From positions 372,001 through 436,000 of the forward strand of contig JADJQQ010000001.1 in assembly GCA_016712625.1 (NCBI GenBank): a stretch of 64,000 bases of DNA, read 5' to 3'. Every line of letters begins with the position of its first letter. Position 1 is the first letter of the stretch. This stretch comes from Candidatus Competibacteraceae bacterium. Lineage in GTDB: Bacteria; Pseudomonadota; Gammaproteobacteria; Competibacterales; Competibacteraceae. Positions 25,413 through 37,120 of this stretch are shown here, in pieces. A program made the position numbers and the translations under genes. A model generated the notes under the pieces. That model was not told the origin of the DNA, did not search any database, and saw only the letters and a list, made by a program, of their open reading frames with translations.

Positions 25413-25709
25413 TCATTCCGCCACTAGAAAATCAATTTCGTGGCCAGCTTCCAAGGAAACGTAGGCTTTCTTCCAGTCCGAACGCTGCCCGAACCGCCCC
25501 CCGAACCGCTTGCGCTTGCCCTTGATATTAAGCACTGTCACGCCCTTGACCTTGACGTTGAACAAGAGCTCCACCGCCCCCTTGATTTCGGGCTTGGTCG
25601 CATCGGGCAGCACTTTGAACACCACCTGATTGTAGCGCTCGGAAATCCGGTTGGTTTTCTCGGAAACATGCGGAGCTAACAGGATTTGCAACAACCGTTC
25701 CTGACTCAT
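25413..25709 (-). CDS. rplW: 50S ribosomal protein L23
   Basis: 98 aa from the ATG at 25709 (MSQERLLQILLAPHVSEK), whose ATGA overlaps the rplD stop; a GTG three codons upstream is less likely. RYNQVVFKVLPDATKPEIKGAVELL and NIKGKRKRFGGRFG are conserved. L23 is the docking site for trigger factor and SRP at the tunnel exit. Confidence 0.97.
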   Translation of the reverse strand: MSQERLLQILLAPHVSEKTNRISERYNQVVFKVLPDATKPEIKGAVELLFNVKVKGVTVLNIKGKRKRFGGRFGQRSDWKKAYVSLEAGHEIDFLVAE

Positions 25710-26290
25710 GCCAACCACTCCCCGACGCGCTGCATCGCACCCACCGTCATCACCACCTTATTCGATGCCACCAGACTGACGGGATCGAGTCCGATCGTAT
25801 CAGTCACGGCCACGTCGCGTAGGTTACGCGCCGACAGGTAAAGATTGAGATCCACTTCTTCGCTGACCAACAACACCCTACCCTGGCCAGCTAATCCCAG
25901 ATCGGCCAGGCGGACAATCATGTGCTTGGTCTTGGATTCCGGCATTTCGAGCGAATCGACCACCAGCAACCGGTCCTGGCGCAACAGCTCCGAGAAGATG
26001 GCGCGCATCGCGGCGCGGTACATTTTCTTGTTGACCTTCTGGGAGTGGTCCTGGGGGCGAGCCGCGAACGTGACGCCGCCGCCCCGCCACAACGGACTGC
26101 GAGTCGTGCCGGCGCGGGCCCGCCCGGTGCCTTTTTGTCGGAACGGCTTAGCGCCGCCGCCGCTCACTTCGGAGCGGGTTTTCTGGGCGCGAGTGCCCGC
26201 CCGCGCGCCCGCCAGATAGGCGACCACCACTTGATGCACCAAACCCTCGTTGAACGGTCGGGTAAAGGTTTCATCAGCCAGCGTGATCAC
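25706..26290 (-). CDS. rplD: 50S ribosomal protein L4, N-terminus apparently missing
   Basis: 194 aa from a GTG at 26290 that overlaps the rplC stop (GTGA). From TFTRPFNEGLVHQVVVAY onward it is typical L4, with KPFRQKGTGRARAG and GGVTFAARPQDHS and a normal C-terminus. Other gammaproteobacterial L4 proteins (201-206 aa) have about 10-12 more residues at the N-terminus; here the frame upstream does not encode them. Together with the short rplC this suggests that a segment across the junction is absent. In E. coli L4 also autoregulates the S10 operon. Confidence 0.9.
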   Translation of the reverse strand: MITLADETFTRPFNEGLVHQVVVAYLAGARAGTRAQKTRSEVSGGGAKPFRQKGTGRARAGTTRSPLWRGGGVTFAARPQDHSQKVNKKMYRAAMRAIFSELLRQDRLLVVDSLEMPESKTKHMIVRLADLGLAGQGRVLLVSEEVDLNLYLSARNLRDVAVTDTIGLDPVSLVASNKVVMTVGAMQRVGEWLA

Positions 26291-26808
26291 CGCCGCGCCG
26301 CGCCAAGATGGCCAGCCATTTTCTTTCCCTTAAATACGCGGCCAGGGCTTTGATTCTGGCCGATGGAGCCAGGCGCGCGATGCGACAGGGAGTTACCGTG
26401 GGTAGCGCGCTGGCTACGGAAATGATGGCGCTTGATCGCGCCAGCGAAGCCCTTGCCGATGGTGGTGCCAGTGACATCCACCTTTTGGCCGGCCTCAAAA
26501 AGATCAACCTTCAGTTCAGCGCCGACGCCAATCTCAGCACCCTCGTCCGCGTTTAGCCGGAACTCCCATAAACCGCGACCTGGAGCAACCCCCGCCTTGG
26601 CGAAATGTCCGGTCATCGGTTTGGTGACGCGGCTGGCGCGGCGAGTACCGACCGTGATTTGCAATGCGCGATAACCGTCGGTTTCTTCGGTCTTAACCTG
26701 CGTAACGCGATTGGGTTCGACCTCAATCAGGGTGACGGGAATTGAGGCCCCATCCTCCGTGAACAAACGAGTCATACCAGCCTTGCGGCCGATGAGTCCT
26801 ATTGCCAT
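26287..26808 (-). CDS. rplC: 50S ribosomal protein L3, C-terminus apparently missing
   Basis: 173 aa from the ATG at 26808 (MAIGLIGRKAGMTRLF), against about 209-215 aa normally. GHFAKAGVAPGRGLWEFR, THGNSLSHRAPGSIGQNQ and KGKKMAGHLG are intact, but the reading stops a few residues later (AARR). The last 40 or so residues of L3, including the usual NLLLVKGAVPGA stretch, are absent. The stop overlaps the start of rplD. L3 organises the peptidyl transferase centre, so real loss would be surprising; assembly error or a true deletion cannot be told apart here. Confidence 0.9.
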   Translation of the reverse strand: MAIGLIGRKAGMTRLFTEDGASIPVTLIEVEPNRVTQVKTEETDGYRALQITVGTRRASRVTKPMTGHFAKAGVAPGRGLWEFRLNADEGAEIGVGAELKVDLFEAGQKVDVTGTTIGKGFAGAIKRHHFRSQRATHGNSLSHRAPGSIGQNQSPGRVFKGKKMAGHLGAARR

Positions 26809-26883
26809 TGTTATAAACCTCTTTAGCGACGACCACGGGCCAGAGGAGGGAAAGGCGTCCCTCATGGCCCGGACTGCATCCGT

Positions 26884-27195
26884 CTAATTCAATTTAATTT
26901 GCACGTCCACGCCGGCGGCGAGATCAAGCCTCATCAGCGCATCGACCGTCTTGTCGGTAGGATCGACGATATCCATCAGCCGCTTGTGCGTGCGCAATTC
27001 GTACTGATCGCGGGCGTCCTTATTGACATGCGGCGAAATCAGCACCGTGAACCGCTCCATCTTGGTCGGCAGCGGAATCGGGCCGCGTACTTGCGCGCCG
27101 GTGCGTTTGGCCGTTTCGACGATCTCCCGCGCCGACTGGTCGATCAGCCGGTGGTCGAACGCCTTGAGACGAATGCGAATGCGTTGGCTGGTCAT
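26884..27195 (-). CDS. rpsJ: 30S ribosomal protein S10 (NusE)
   Basis: 103 aa from the ATG at 27195 (MTSQRIRIRLKAFDHRLID); a GTG at 27204 would overlap the tuf stop. PLPTKMERFTVLISPHVNKDARDQYELRTHKR-type sequence is present. Besides its place in the 30S head it binds NusB and NusG in antitermination. Only 5 bases separate it from tuf, so the str and S10 groups look fused into one transcription unit. Confidence 0.97.
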   Translation of the reverse strand: MTSQRIRIRLKAFDHRLIDQSAREIVETAKRTGAQVRGPIPLPTKMERFTVLISPHVNKDARDQYELRTHKRLMDIVDPTDKTVDALMRLDLAAGVDVQIKLN

Positions 27196-27200
27196 GGCGC

Positions 27201-28400
<1,200 letters not shown>

Positions 28401-28433
28401 TCCAACCGATTCAAAATATTCAGCAAAAACTGA

Positions 28434-30533
<2,100 letters not shown>

Positions 30534-30550
30534 GACTCAATATTCCTTAC

Positions 30551-31021
30551 TTACCAGCGATAATGGGCGAAAGCCTTGTTGGCTTCGGCCATGCGATGCA
30601 CGTCCTCGCGCTTCTTGACGGCGGCGCCGCGGCTATCGGCGGCGTCCAGCAATTCACCAGCCAAGCGGCGGGCCATGGATTTTTCGCCCCGCTTGCGGGA
30701 AGCATCGATCAGCCAGCGCATCGCCAGGGTGTTGCGACGAATGGAGCGCACTTCGATGGGCACTTGGTAAGTAGCGCCACCGACCCGGCGGGATTTCACC
30801 TCGACCACCGGCCGTACGTTATCCAGGGCCTGCTCCAGCGTCTCCATGGGATTTTCCTTGCCCTTCTCGGCCATCACATCCATCGCGCCGTAGACGATGC
30901 TCTCAGCGACGGACTTCTTGCCGCGTTCCATGACCATATTGACGAACTTGGCCAACATCTCGCTCCCATGCTTGGGATCGGGCAAAGGGACGCGCTTGGG
31001 AACTTCTCTTCTTCTGGGCAT
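30551..31021 (-). CDS. rpsG: 30S ribosomal protein S7
   Basis: 156 aa. MPRRREVPKRVPLPDPKHGSE at the start, then RRVGGATYQVPIEVR and RWLIDASRKRGEKSMA. S7 nucleates the 30S head and in E. coli is the str operon repressor. Follows rpsL by 33 bases. Confidence 0.98.
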   Translation of the reverse strand: MPRRREVPKRVPLPDPKHGSEMLAKFVNMVMERGKKSVAESIVYGAMDVMAEKGKENPMETLEQALDNVRPVVEVKSRRVGGATYQVPIEVRSIRRNTLAMRWLIDASRKRGEKSMARRLAGELLDAADSRGAAVKKREDVHRMAEANKAFAHYRW

Positions 31022-31054
31022 AATCGCTTCAATCTCGATCTGCTAAGGCAAAAC

Positions 31055-31429
31055 TCAGGACTTGGGTCGTTTGGCGCCGTACTTGGAACGCCCCTGCCGC
31101 CGCTTGACGATGCCGGAGGTGTCCAGACTGCCGCGCACGATGTGATAGCGCACGCCAGGCAAGTCCTTGACGCGGCCGCCGCGGATCAGCACCACGGAGT
31201 GTTCTTGCAAGTTATGGCCCTCGCCACCGATGTAGCTGGTGACTTCCTGGCCGTTAGTCAGGCGCACGCGCGCCACTTTACGAAGCGCGGAATTCGGCTT
31301 TTTCGGCGTCGTGGTGTAGACGCGCGTACATACGCCGCGCTTCTGCGGACAGCTTTCGAGCGCCGGCACGTTACTTTTGGCTTTCTTGCTGGTGCGCGGC
31401 TTGCGCACCAACTGATTGATTGTGGCCAT
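31055..31429 (-). CDS. rpsL: 30S ribosomal protein S12
   Basis: 124 aa. TTTPKKPNSALRKVARVRLTN and RGGRVKDLPGVRYHIVRG carry lysines at the positions equivalent to E. coli Lys42 and Lys87, the streptomycin-sensitive state. It starts the str operon about 80 bases downstream of a near-consensus promoter. S12 monitors codon-anticodon pairing. Confidence 0.98.
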   Translation of the reverse strand: MATINQLVRKPRTSKKAKSNVPALESCPQKRGVCTRVYTTTPKKPNSALRKVARVRLTNGQEVTSYIGGEGHNLQEHSVVLIRGGRVKDLPGVRYHIVRGSLDTSGIVKRRQGRSKYGAKRPKS

Positions 31430-31515
31430 CGCCCCTACTCCAATGCGCTTTAAGAATTCGTTGAACCCGACAGCAGGCCTATGCTGATTGAATATCCGGG
31501 CTGCAAAGAGGCGGA

Positions 31516-31544
31516 ACTATAGGGAGCCAAACCACTGATGTCAA
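31516..31544 (-). promoter_or_regulatory. Sigma70 promoter of the str operon
   Basis: On the minus strand a perfect -35 TTGACA (31539-31544), a 17-base spacer and a -10 TATAGT (31516-31521), followed by GC-rich DNA typical of growth-rate-controlled promoters. The rpsL ATG is about 80 bases downstream of the expected start. No rpoC is upstream, so this promoter probably drives the entire block to rplQ. Confidence 0.85.
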
Positions 31545-31710
31545 GAGCAGTTCTGTAATGGCGAGCCAGCTGGAGACGCATCCCACAGAAACCCGATGTT
31601 CTGCTTAAAATTCTCACTAGGGGTTTCGAATGGATTCTGATTAGTATGCCCGTAAACTTTGAAATTACGATCAAAATACTATTGCAATCCCGCGAGAAAC
31701 TTGATTCATC

Positions 31711-32367
31711 ATGCCCGCATCACGCTCTCAAATACTTATTTTTACTACTATCGTCCTACTCGCTCTGTTGGCCTTATCCGGGGTTCGGCCATTCGACCGG
31801 ACCACCTGGGTGCTGGAGGTCGCGCCCGTGGTCATCGCGCTGCCGGTGCTCTGGGCGACGTATCACCGCTATCCGCTGACCAGCTTATTGTATTTTTTCA
31901 TCTTTCTTCACGCCTTGGTACTCATGCTCGGCGGCGCTTACAGCTATGCCCGCGTGCCGCTCGGCTTCTATATCGCCGATTTGCTCGATCTGAGCCGTAA
32001 TCCTTACGACAAGATCGGTCATTTCTTTCAGGGTTTCGCGCCGGCGCTGGTGGCGCGGGAAATCCTGGTACGTGGCCAATACGTTCGTGGGCGGAAAATG
32101 CTGGCATTCGTGGTCCTGTCGATCATCTTGGCGATTAGCGCGCTGTACGAATTGATTGAATGGGCCGCCGCGCTGATTCTCGGCCAGGGGGCCGACGAGT
32201 TTCTGGGCACCCAAGGCGATCCCTGGGACACGCAATCCGACATGTTTCTGGCGTTGATTGGCGGCATCACCGCATTGCTAGTTTTTTCTCGCCTCCACGA
32301 CCGGCAGATCGCGCGTTTGGTTGGCGCGGAACCCGGCGATGGCGCACAGCCCCGGCCTCGATCGTGA
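31711..32367 (+). CDS. YjdF/DUF2238 family inner membrane protein
   Basis: 218 aa with about five or six membrane segments (FTTIVLLALLALSG, VVIALPVLWATY, LYFFIFLHALVLMLGGAY and others). The family residues YDKIGHFFQGFAPALVAREIL and SALYELIEWAAAL, with GDPWDTQSDMFLALIGG, identify the DUF2238/YjdF group. Function unknown. It is divergent from rpsL across a 281-bp gap that holds the str promoter. Confidence 0.85.
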   Translation: MPASRSQILIFTTIVLLALLALSGVRPFDRTTWVLEVAPVVIALPVLWATYHRYPLTSLLYFFIFLHALVLMLGGAYSYARVPLGFYIADLLDLSRNPYDKIGHFFQGFAPALVAREILVRGQYVRGRKMLAFVVLSIILAISALYELIEWAAALILGQGADEFLGTQGDPWDTQSDMFLALIGGITALLVFSRLHDRQIARLVGAEPGDGAQPRPRS

Positions 32368-32373
32368 CCTTTG

Positions 32374-33120
32374 ATGAAATCGCCCGCCGAAGCCTATTTT
32401 GCCGCCTTGGCCGAGATCCGCGCCACCGGCGGTGGCGTCAAGGAAACCTCGTACTATCCGGCGCTGATCAATCTGCTGAACGCGGTCGGGGAGACGCTGA
32501 AACCGCGCGTGCTGGCGGTGTCGCAGTTGAAAAACACCGGAGCCGGCAGCCCGGACGCCGGTTTGTACGCCGCCAGTCAGTTTTCCAAGGGTGCGTCCGA
32601 CCCGCTGCCGGAAATACCGGCTGGTGCTGGTCACCAACCACCGGGATTTTCTGCTGGTCGGCGCGGACCACGCGGGTCAGCCGGCGGTGCTGGAAACATT
32701 CCGGCTGGCGGATTCGGCGGAGGATTTCTGGGCCAAACTGGCGCAGCCGCGCGCGTTCGCCCAAGCGCGCGGCTGGTGAAGCAGGAGCGGCGGATTCTGG
32801 TGATTCTGGGCAATCCGCCGTACAACGGCTTCGCCGGGGTGGCGATGGAGGAGGAACAGGAGTTGACCCGCGCCTACCGTCAGACTCGCCGCGCGCCGCC
32901 GCCGCAGGGTCAGGGTTTGAACGATCTGTACGTGCGGTTTTATCGGATGGCGGAGCGGCACATCGTCGAGCACAGCGGGCGCGGGGTAATCTGCTTTATC
33001 TCGAATTATTCGTGGCTGGACGGGCTCTCGTTCACCGGCCGCATCGCCGCCTTGCTACTTTTACAACCAGCGCTAGATACAAACTATCGGGCTTGCGCCG
33101 ATTCCAACCAAACCGCATGA
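32374..33120 (+). pseudogene. Remnant of a type ISP/IIG-like DNA methyltransferase-nuclease
   Basis: The first part (SPAEAYFAALAEIR, ETSYYPALINLLNAVG) matches the N-terminus of large R-M polypeptides. A piece in another frame (KYRLVLVTNHRDFLLVG, AKLAQPRAFAQARG) follows, and then the methyltransferase motif IV region VILGNPPYNGF and GVICFISNYSWLDGLSF. Such enzymes normally exceed 1000 residues. The E-x-K nuclease segment, most of the helicase and methylase region, and the complete C-terminus are gone, so this is a fossil with several internal deletions. It starts 6 bases after the YjdF-like gene. Confidence 0.75.
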
Positions 33121-33145
33121 CGATCATTTTGAGAGCGAGACTGGC

Positions 33146-35167
33146 ATGAACGATCAGCGACCGACTTTCATCCGCTTCGGGCGAGCGCTTTGCGGCGATT
33201 TGAATCAAGCCGAACGGCGCGAGTGGTGGCTAGGCAACGGGTTGGGAGCCTACGCCGCCGGTACGGTCGCCAGCACCCTCACTCGCCGCTATCACGGCTT
33301 GCTGATCGCTCCCATTGATCCGCCGCTCGGCCGTTGGCTGGTGTTCGCCAAAGCTGACGCCACCCTACTCGACGGCGACCGTGAAATTCCGCTGTGCGGC
33401 AACCGCTGGGGTGGGGGGGCGATCGATCCCGTCGGCTATGTGTATCTGGAATCCTTTCACCTGCACGGTCGGATGCCAGTATGGCGCTATGCGTTCGGCG
33501 AACGGACAGTCGAACAACGCATTTGGCTGGAACCGGGCGCCAACACCGTTTACGTCGCTTGGCGACTAGACGCCGATTCGAGCGATCAAGCCTTGGCTCT
33601 GCGCGTGCGCCTGCTGGTCAATGCCCGTGATCATCACAGCAACATGTCGCCTGGCGGCTTTAGCCCACAGGTAGCGCTGGCCGGAGAGCAATTGCAGGTC
33701 GCCTGTCCCGACTGCTTCACCCTACGCTTTCAAACCACCGGCGGCGACCTGCAACCCGGCTGGGACTGGATCGAAAACTTCGATCTCCCGCTGGAACGGG
33801 AACGCGGCTTAGCGGATCGAGACGCCCATTTGTGCATCGGCCACGCCCAGTTGCGGCTACAGCCCGGCCGATGGGTCGGCGTGACCGCCAGCCTCCATGA
33901 AAGCTTCTTCACCAATCTGGATGCGGCTTTGCAACGCTTTCTCGACCGCGAGCGGGCCTTGCTTGATCGCGCCCGTTCACAACACCTGAGCGATGCGCCA
34001 CCGGATTGGATCGAGCAATTGACGCTGGCGGCGGACAGTTTCCTGTTCGCCCGGCCGTTACCAGATTTACCCGATGGTGAATCGGTGATCGCCGGTTATC
34101 CCTGGTTTGGCGACTGGGGCCGCGACACCATGATCGCCTTGCCGGGTTTGACCCTCGCTACCGGCCGGTTCGATAGCGCCCGGCGCATTCTGCTCACCTT
34201 CGCTCGATTCGTGGATCAAGGGATGTTGCCCAACGTCTTTCCCGGCGCGGGCGAAACCCCCGACTACAACACGGTGGATGCCGGGCTGTGGTATTTCGAG
34301 GCGTGGCGGGCCTACCTGGAGGCCAGCCAAGATGACGCGGCGCTGGCTGAAGTATTTCCGGTGCTCGCCGAGATGATCGATTGGCACGTTCGAGGCACCC
34401 GCTACCGAATCGGCCGAGATGCGGCGGATGGCTTGCTTTACGCCGGAGAACCCGGCGTGCAACTGACCTGGATGGACGCCAAGGTGAGTGATTGGGTGGT
34501 GACGCCACGCATCGGCAAGCCGGTTGAGATCAATGCGCTCTGGTATAACGCGCTGATGATCATGGCCGACTTCGCCCGGCATCTGGGGCAGCCCGCCGAA
34601 ACCTACAGCGAACTCGCCGTCCAAGCCCACCACGGCTTTCAGCGTTTTATCCGACCGAACGCGCAGGGATTGTTCGACGTGCTAGACGGCCCCACCGGCG
34701 ATGATCCCACTTGCCGCCCCAATCAGATTTTCGCTGTCAGTCTGCCGCACAGCCCGCTAGACGCGGCAACCCAACGAACCATCGTGCACATCTGCGGGCG
34801 AGAACTACTGACCTCTTACGGTCTCCGTTCTCTGACGCCGGGCCATCCCGACTATCGGCCCCATTACCTCGGCGGCGTTTGGGAGCGCGACGGCGGCTAT
34901 CATCAAGGGGCGGTCTGGAGTTGGCTGCTAGGCCACTATGCGCTGGCGGAATATCGGGTCCATGGCGATGCGGCGGCGGCCCAAGCGCGTTTATTGCCGA
35001 TTCGCGATCATCTGCTGGACGCTGGATTGGGGACCATCAGCGAAATTTTGGACGGCGCGCCGCCCCATACCCCTCGCGGCACGCCCGCTCAGGCGTGGTC
35101 AGTGGCCTGCACGCTGGAAGCCTGGCACCGGCTGGAACGCTTCAAACAGCAGAGCAGTCCCCGCTAG
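33146..35167 (+). CDS. Glycogen debranching enzyme (amylo-alpha-1,6-glucosidase)
   Basis: 673 aa, full length for the bacterial GDE family. The N-terminal domain has EWWLGNGLGAYAAGTVA and RRYHGLLIAP. The catalytic (alpha/alpha)6 barrel has GYPWFGDWGRDTMIALPGL, PNVFPGAGETPDYNTVDAGL and, late, GGVWERDGGYHQGAVWSWLLG. It releases alpha-1,6-linked glucose from limit dextrins during glycogen breakdown. No other glycogen gene is adjacent. The fact that it is intact is notable because most genes from here to 60 kb are frameshifted. Confidence 0.9.
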   Translation: MNDQRPTFIRFGRALCGDLNQAERREWWLGNGLGAYAAGTVASTLTRRYHGLLIAPIDPPLGRWLVFAKADATLLDGDREIPLCGNRWGGGAIDPVGYVYLESFHLHGRMPVWRYAFGERTVEQRIWLEPGANTVYVAWRLDADSSDQALALRVRLLVNARDHHSNMSPGGFSPQVALAGEQLQVACPDCFTLRFQTTGGDLQPGWDWIENFDLPLERERGLADRDAHLCIGHAQLRLQPGRWVGVTASLHESFFTNLDAALQRFLDRERALLDRARSQHLSDAPPDWIEQLTLAADSFLFARPLPDLPDGESVIAGYPWFGDWGRDTMIALPGLTLATGRFDSARRILLTFARFVDQGMLPNVFPGAGETPDYNTVDAGLWYFEAWRAYLEASQDDAALAEVFPVLAEMIDWHVRGTRYRIGRDAADGLLYAGEPGVQLTWMDAKVSDWVVTPRIGKPVEINALWYNALMIMADFARHLGQPAETYSELAVQAHHGFQRFIRPNAQGLFDVLDGPTGDDPTCRPNQIFAVSLPHSPLDAATQRTIVHICGRELLTSYGLRSLTPGHPDYRPHYLGGVWERDGGYHQGAVWSWLLGHYALAEYRVHGDAAAAQARLLPIRDHLLDAGLGTISEILDGAPPHTPRGTPAQAWSVACTLEAWHRLERFKQQSSPR

Positions 35168-35186
35168 GCTTGGCGCAACCGCGCGT

Positions 35187-37120
35187 TCAGCGATTTCCTC
35201 CAGCTTTCGGTTCCACCCATAGCCGATCTCGCAGGCCGGACGAGCGCCGCAACCGTCGCTCCACCGCCGCCGCGAACACTTTGGGCACCCCGTAAAAACT
35301 CGCCTCCGCCTTCGCTCGCGTCAGCGCGGTATAGATCAGTTCCCGGCTCAACACCGGCGATGGCTCATTAGGCGTCACCACCAGCACCCGGTCGAACTCC
35401 GAACCTTGGCTTTTATGAACCGTCATCGCGTAAACGGTCTCGTGCTCCGGCAGACGCGCGGGCGCGAAACCCCGCAACAAGCCATCGCTGCCCAGAAAAA
35501 CACCTTCACCCGCTCCGGCTGGTTCGGATCAGGCAGCGTGAGACCGATATCGCCATTAAACAGCCGCAGGTTGTAATCGTTGCGCACGATCATCACCGGT
35601 CGACCCACATACCACGGCTGACGGCTATCAAGCCACCCTCGGTTGTGCAACGCCGTCTCGCAGAGCCGGTTCAACGCCTCCACGCCAAACGGCCCGCCAC
35701 GGAGCGCGCACAACACCCGAAAGCGGTTGAACTGCTCGAATACCCGCGCCGCCCCAGCGTCTTCCCGCACTGCTTGCAGATACGGCCCGAAGCCCGCCGT
35801 CACCGATCCGGCCAATTGCGCTGGCAAATCTGCTGGCGCATCAAGCCCTTGCCAGCCGATATCTGGATACCGGCCCTGTTCCAGCAAGGCCATCGCTTCA
35901 GTCGATTGCCCTCGGTTGACCGTCCGCGCCAGCGCGCCAATCCCACTGGCCGCGCCAAAGCGGAAACTGTAGCGCAGTAGCACAATGGCGTCGGCCAACG
36001 GCGAAGCCGTCGCGCGGCCTTCCGGCAGCTTCTCCCCGGTCAAATCAGTCAGTTGCGCGTGAAACGCCGGTGAAAACCAGCCAGCGCGGGCGCAGATTTC
36101 ACCCAGCACCGAACCCGCTTCCACCGACGCCAGTTGATCCTTATCGCCCAGTAGAATCAGCCGCGCCTCTGGCGGCAGCGCCTCAACCGTCTTGGCCATT
36201 AGCGCCAAACCGACCATTGACACCTCATCGACTACCAGCACATCCAGCGGCAGCGGGTTGTCGCGATCATAACGGAAATACACTGAATCCGGCCGGCTAC
36301 CCAGCAAGCGATGCAGCGTCGAGGCATCCTCGGGAATCTGAATCGCCAGCTCCGCCGCCAATCCCAGGCCCGGCTTCGCGGCTCGGATCGACTCTTGCAA
36401 GCGCGCCGCAGCTTTACCGGTGGGCGCGGCCAGCGCGATCCGCAACGGCCGCTCGCCAGCTTGGCTCGCCAGCAGCGCTAGAATCCGCAGCACGGTGCTG
36501 GTTTTGCCGGTGCCCGGCCCGCCGGAAATCACGCACAGCCGCTTGAGCGCCGCCACCGCCGCCGCCACTTTCTGCCAATCCGGCCCTAGCAGTTGCGGCG
36601 GGCGTGGAAACAATCGCGCAAGATCGGCCCGCAACTGTTCCGCATCGGCTACTTCCACCGCGATCTTGGCGCGCTGGAGCAAATCCTCGGCCAACTGCTG
36701 TTCGTAACCCCAATACCGAAACAGATACAGACGGCCGCGCTGATCCAGAATCAGAGGCTGCCGCTGGCCTGGCCGCCCCACCACCGCGCTCGCGCGCAAG
36801 ATCTCTAGCCAATCTCCAATGGCCGGTGGCGCGAAAGCCATTGTTTCCGTCGCGCCCGCCGACCAGCGCCGCGCCCACTGCCGCAGATTGACGCAGATAT
36901 CCCCCTGACCGGTGGCGTGGCTGGCTAGCGCCGCCGCGAGCTCCAGCGCCGCTCTGGTCCCGATGCCTTCGCTGGTTCGACAAGAAGCGCTTTCCTCCGC
37001 TCCAACGCCGGCCAAGCGGCTCATCAAGCGGGCGAAATGCAGGTCGAGATCGGTTAGCGCTCCCCGCTCGCGCAGCGCCGGCACCGGGTCGATGGCTGTC
37101 ATTGCGTCGTTCGCATTCAT
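35187..37120 (-). CDS. recD: RecBCD subunit alpha, RecD (one frameshift)
   Basis: The start at 37120 overlaps the recB stop (ATGA). The helicase motifs are present: Walker A VISGGPGTGKTSTVLRIL, Walker B VLVVDEVSMVGL, and, after a frame change near 35490-35500, RLPEHETVYAMTVHKSQGSEFD and RELIYTALTRAKAEAS. A single missing base after the TTTTTC run rejoins the two frames, so the gene is probably intact in the organism. RecD is the fast 5'-3' motor of RecBCD. Confidence 0.9.
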
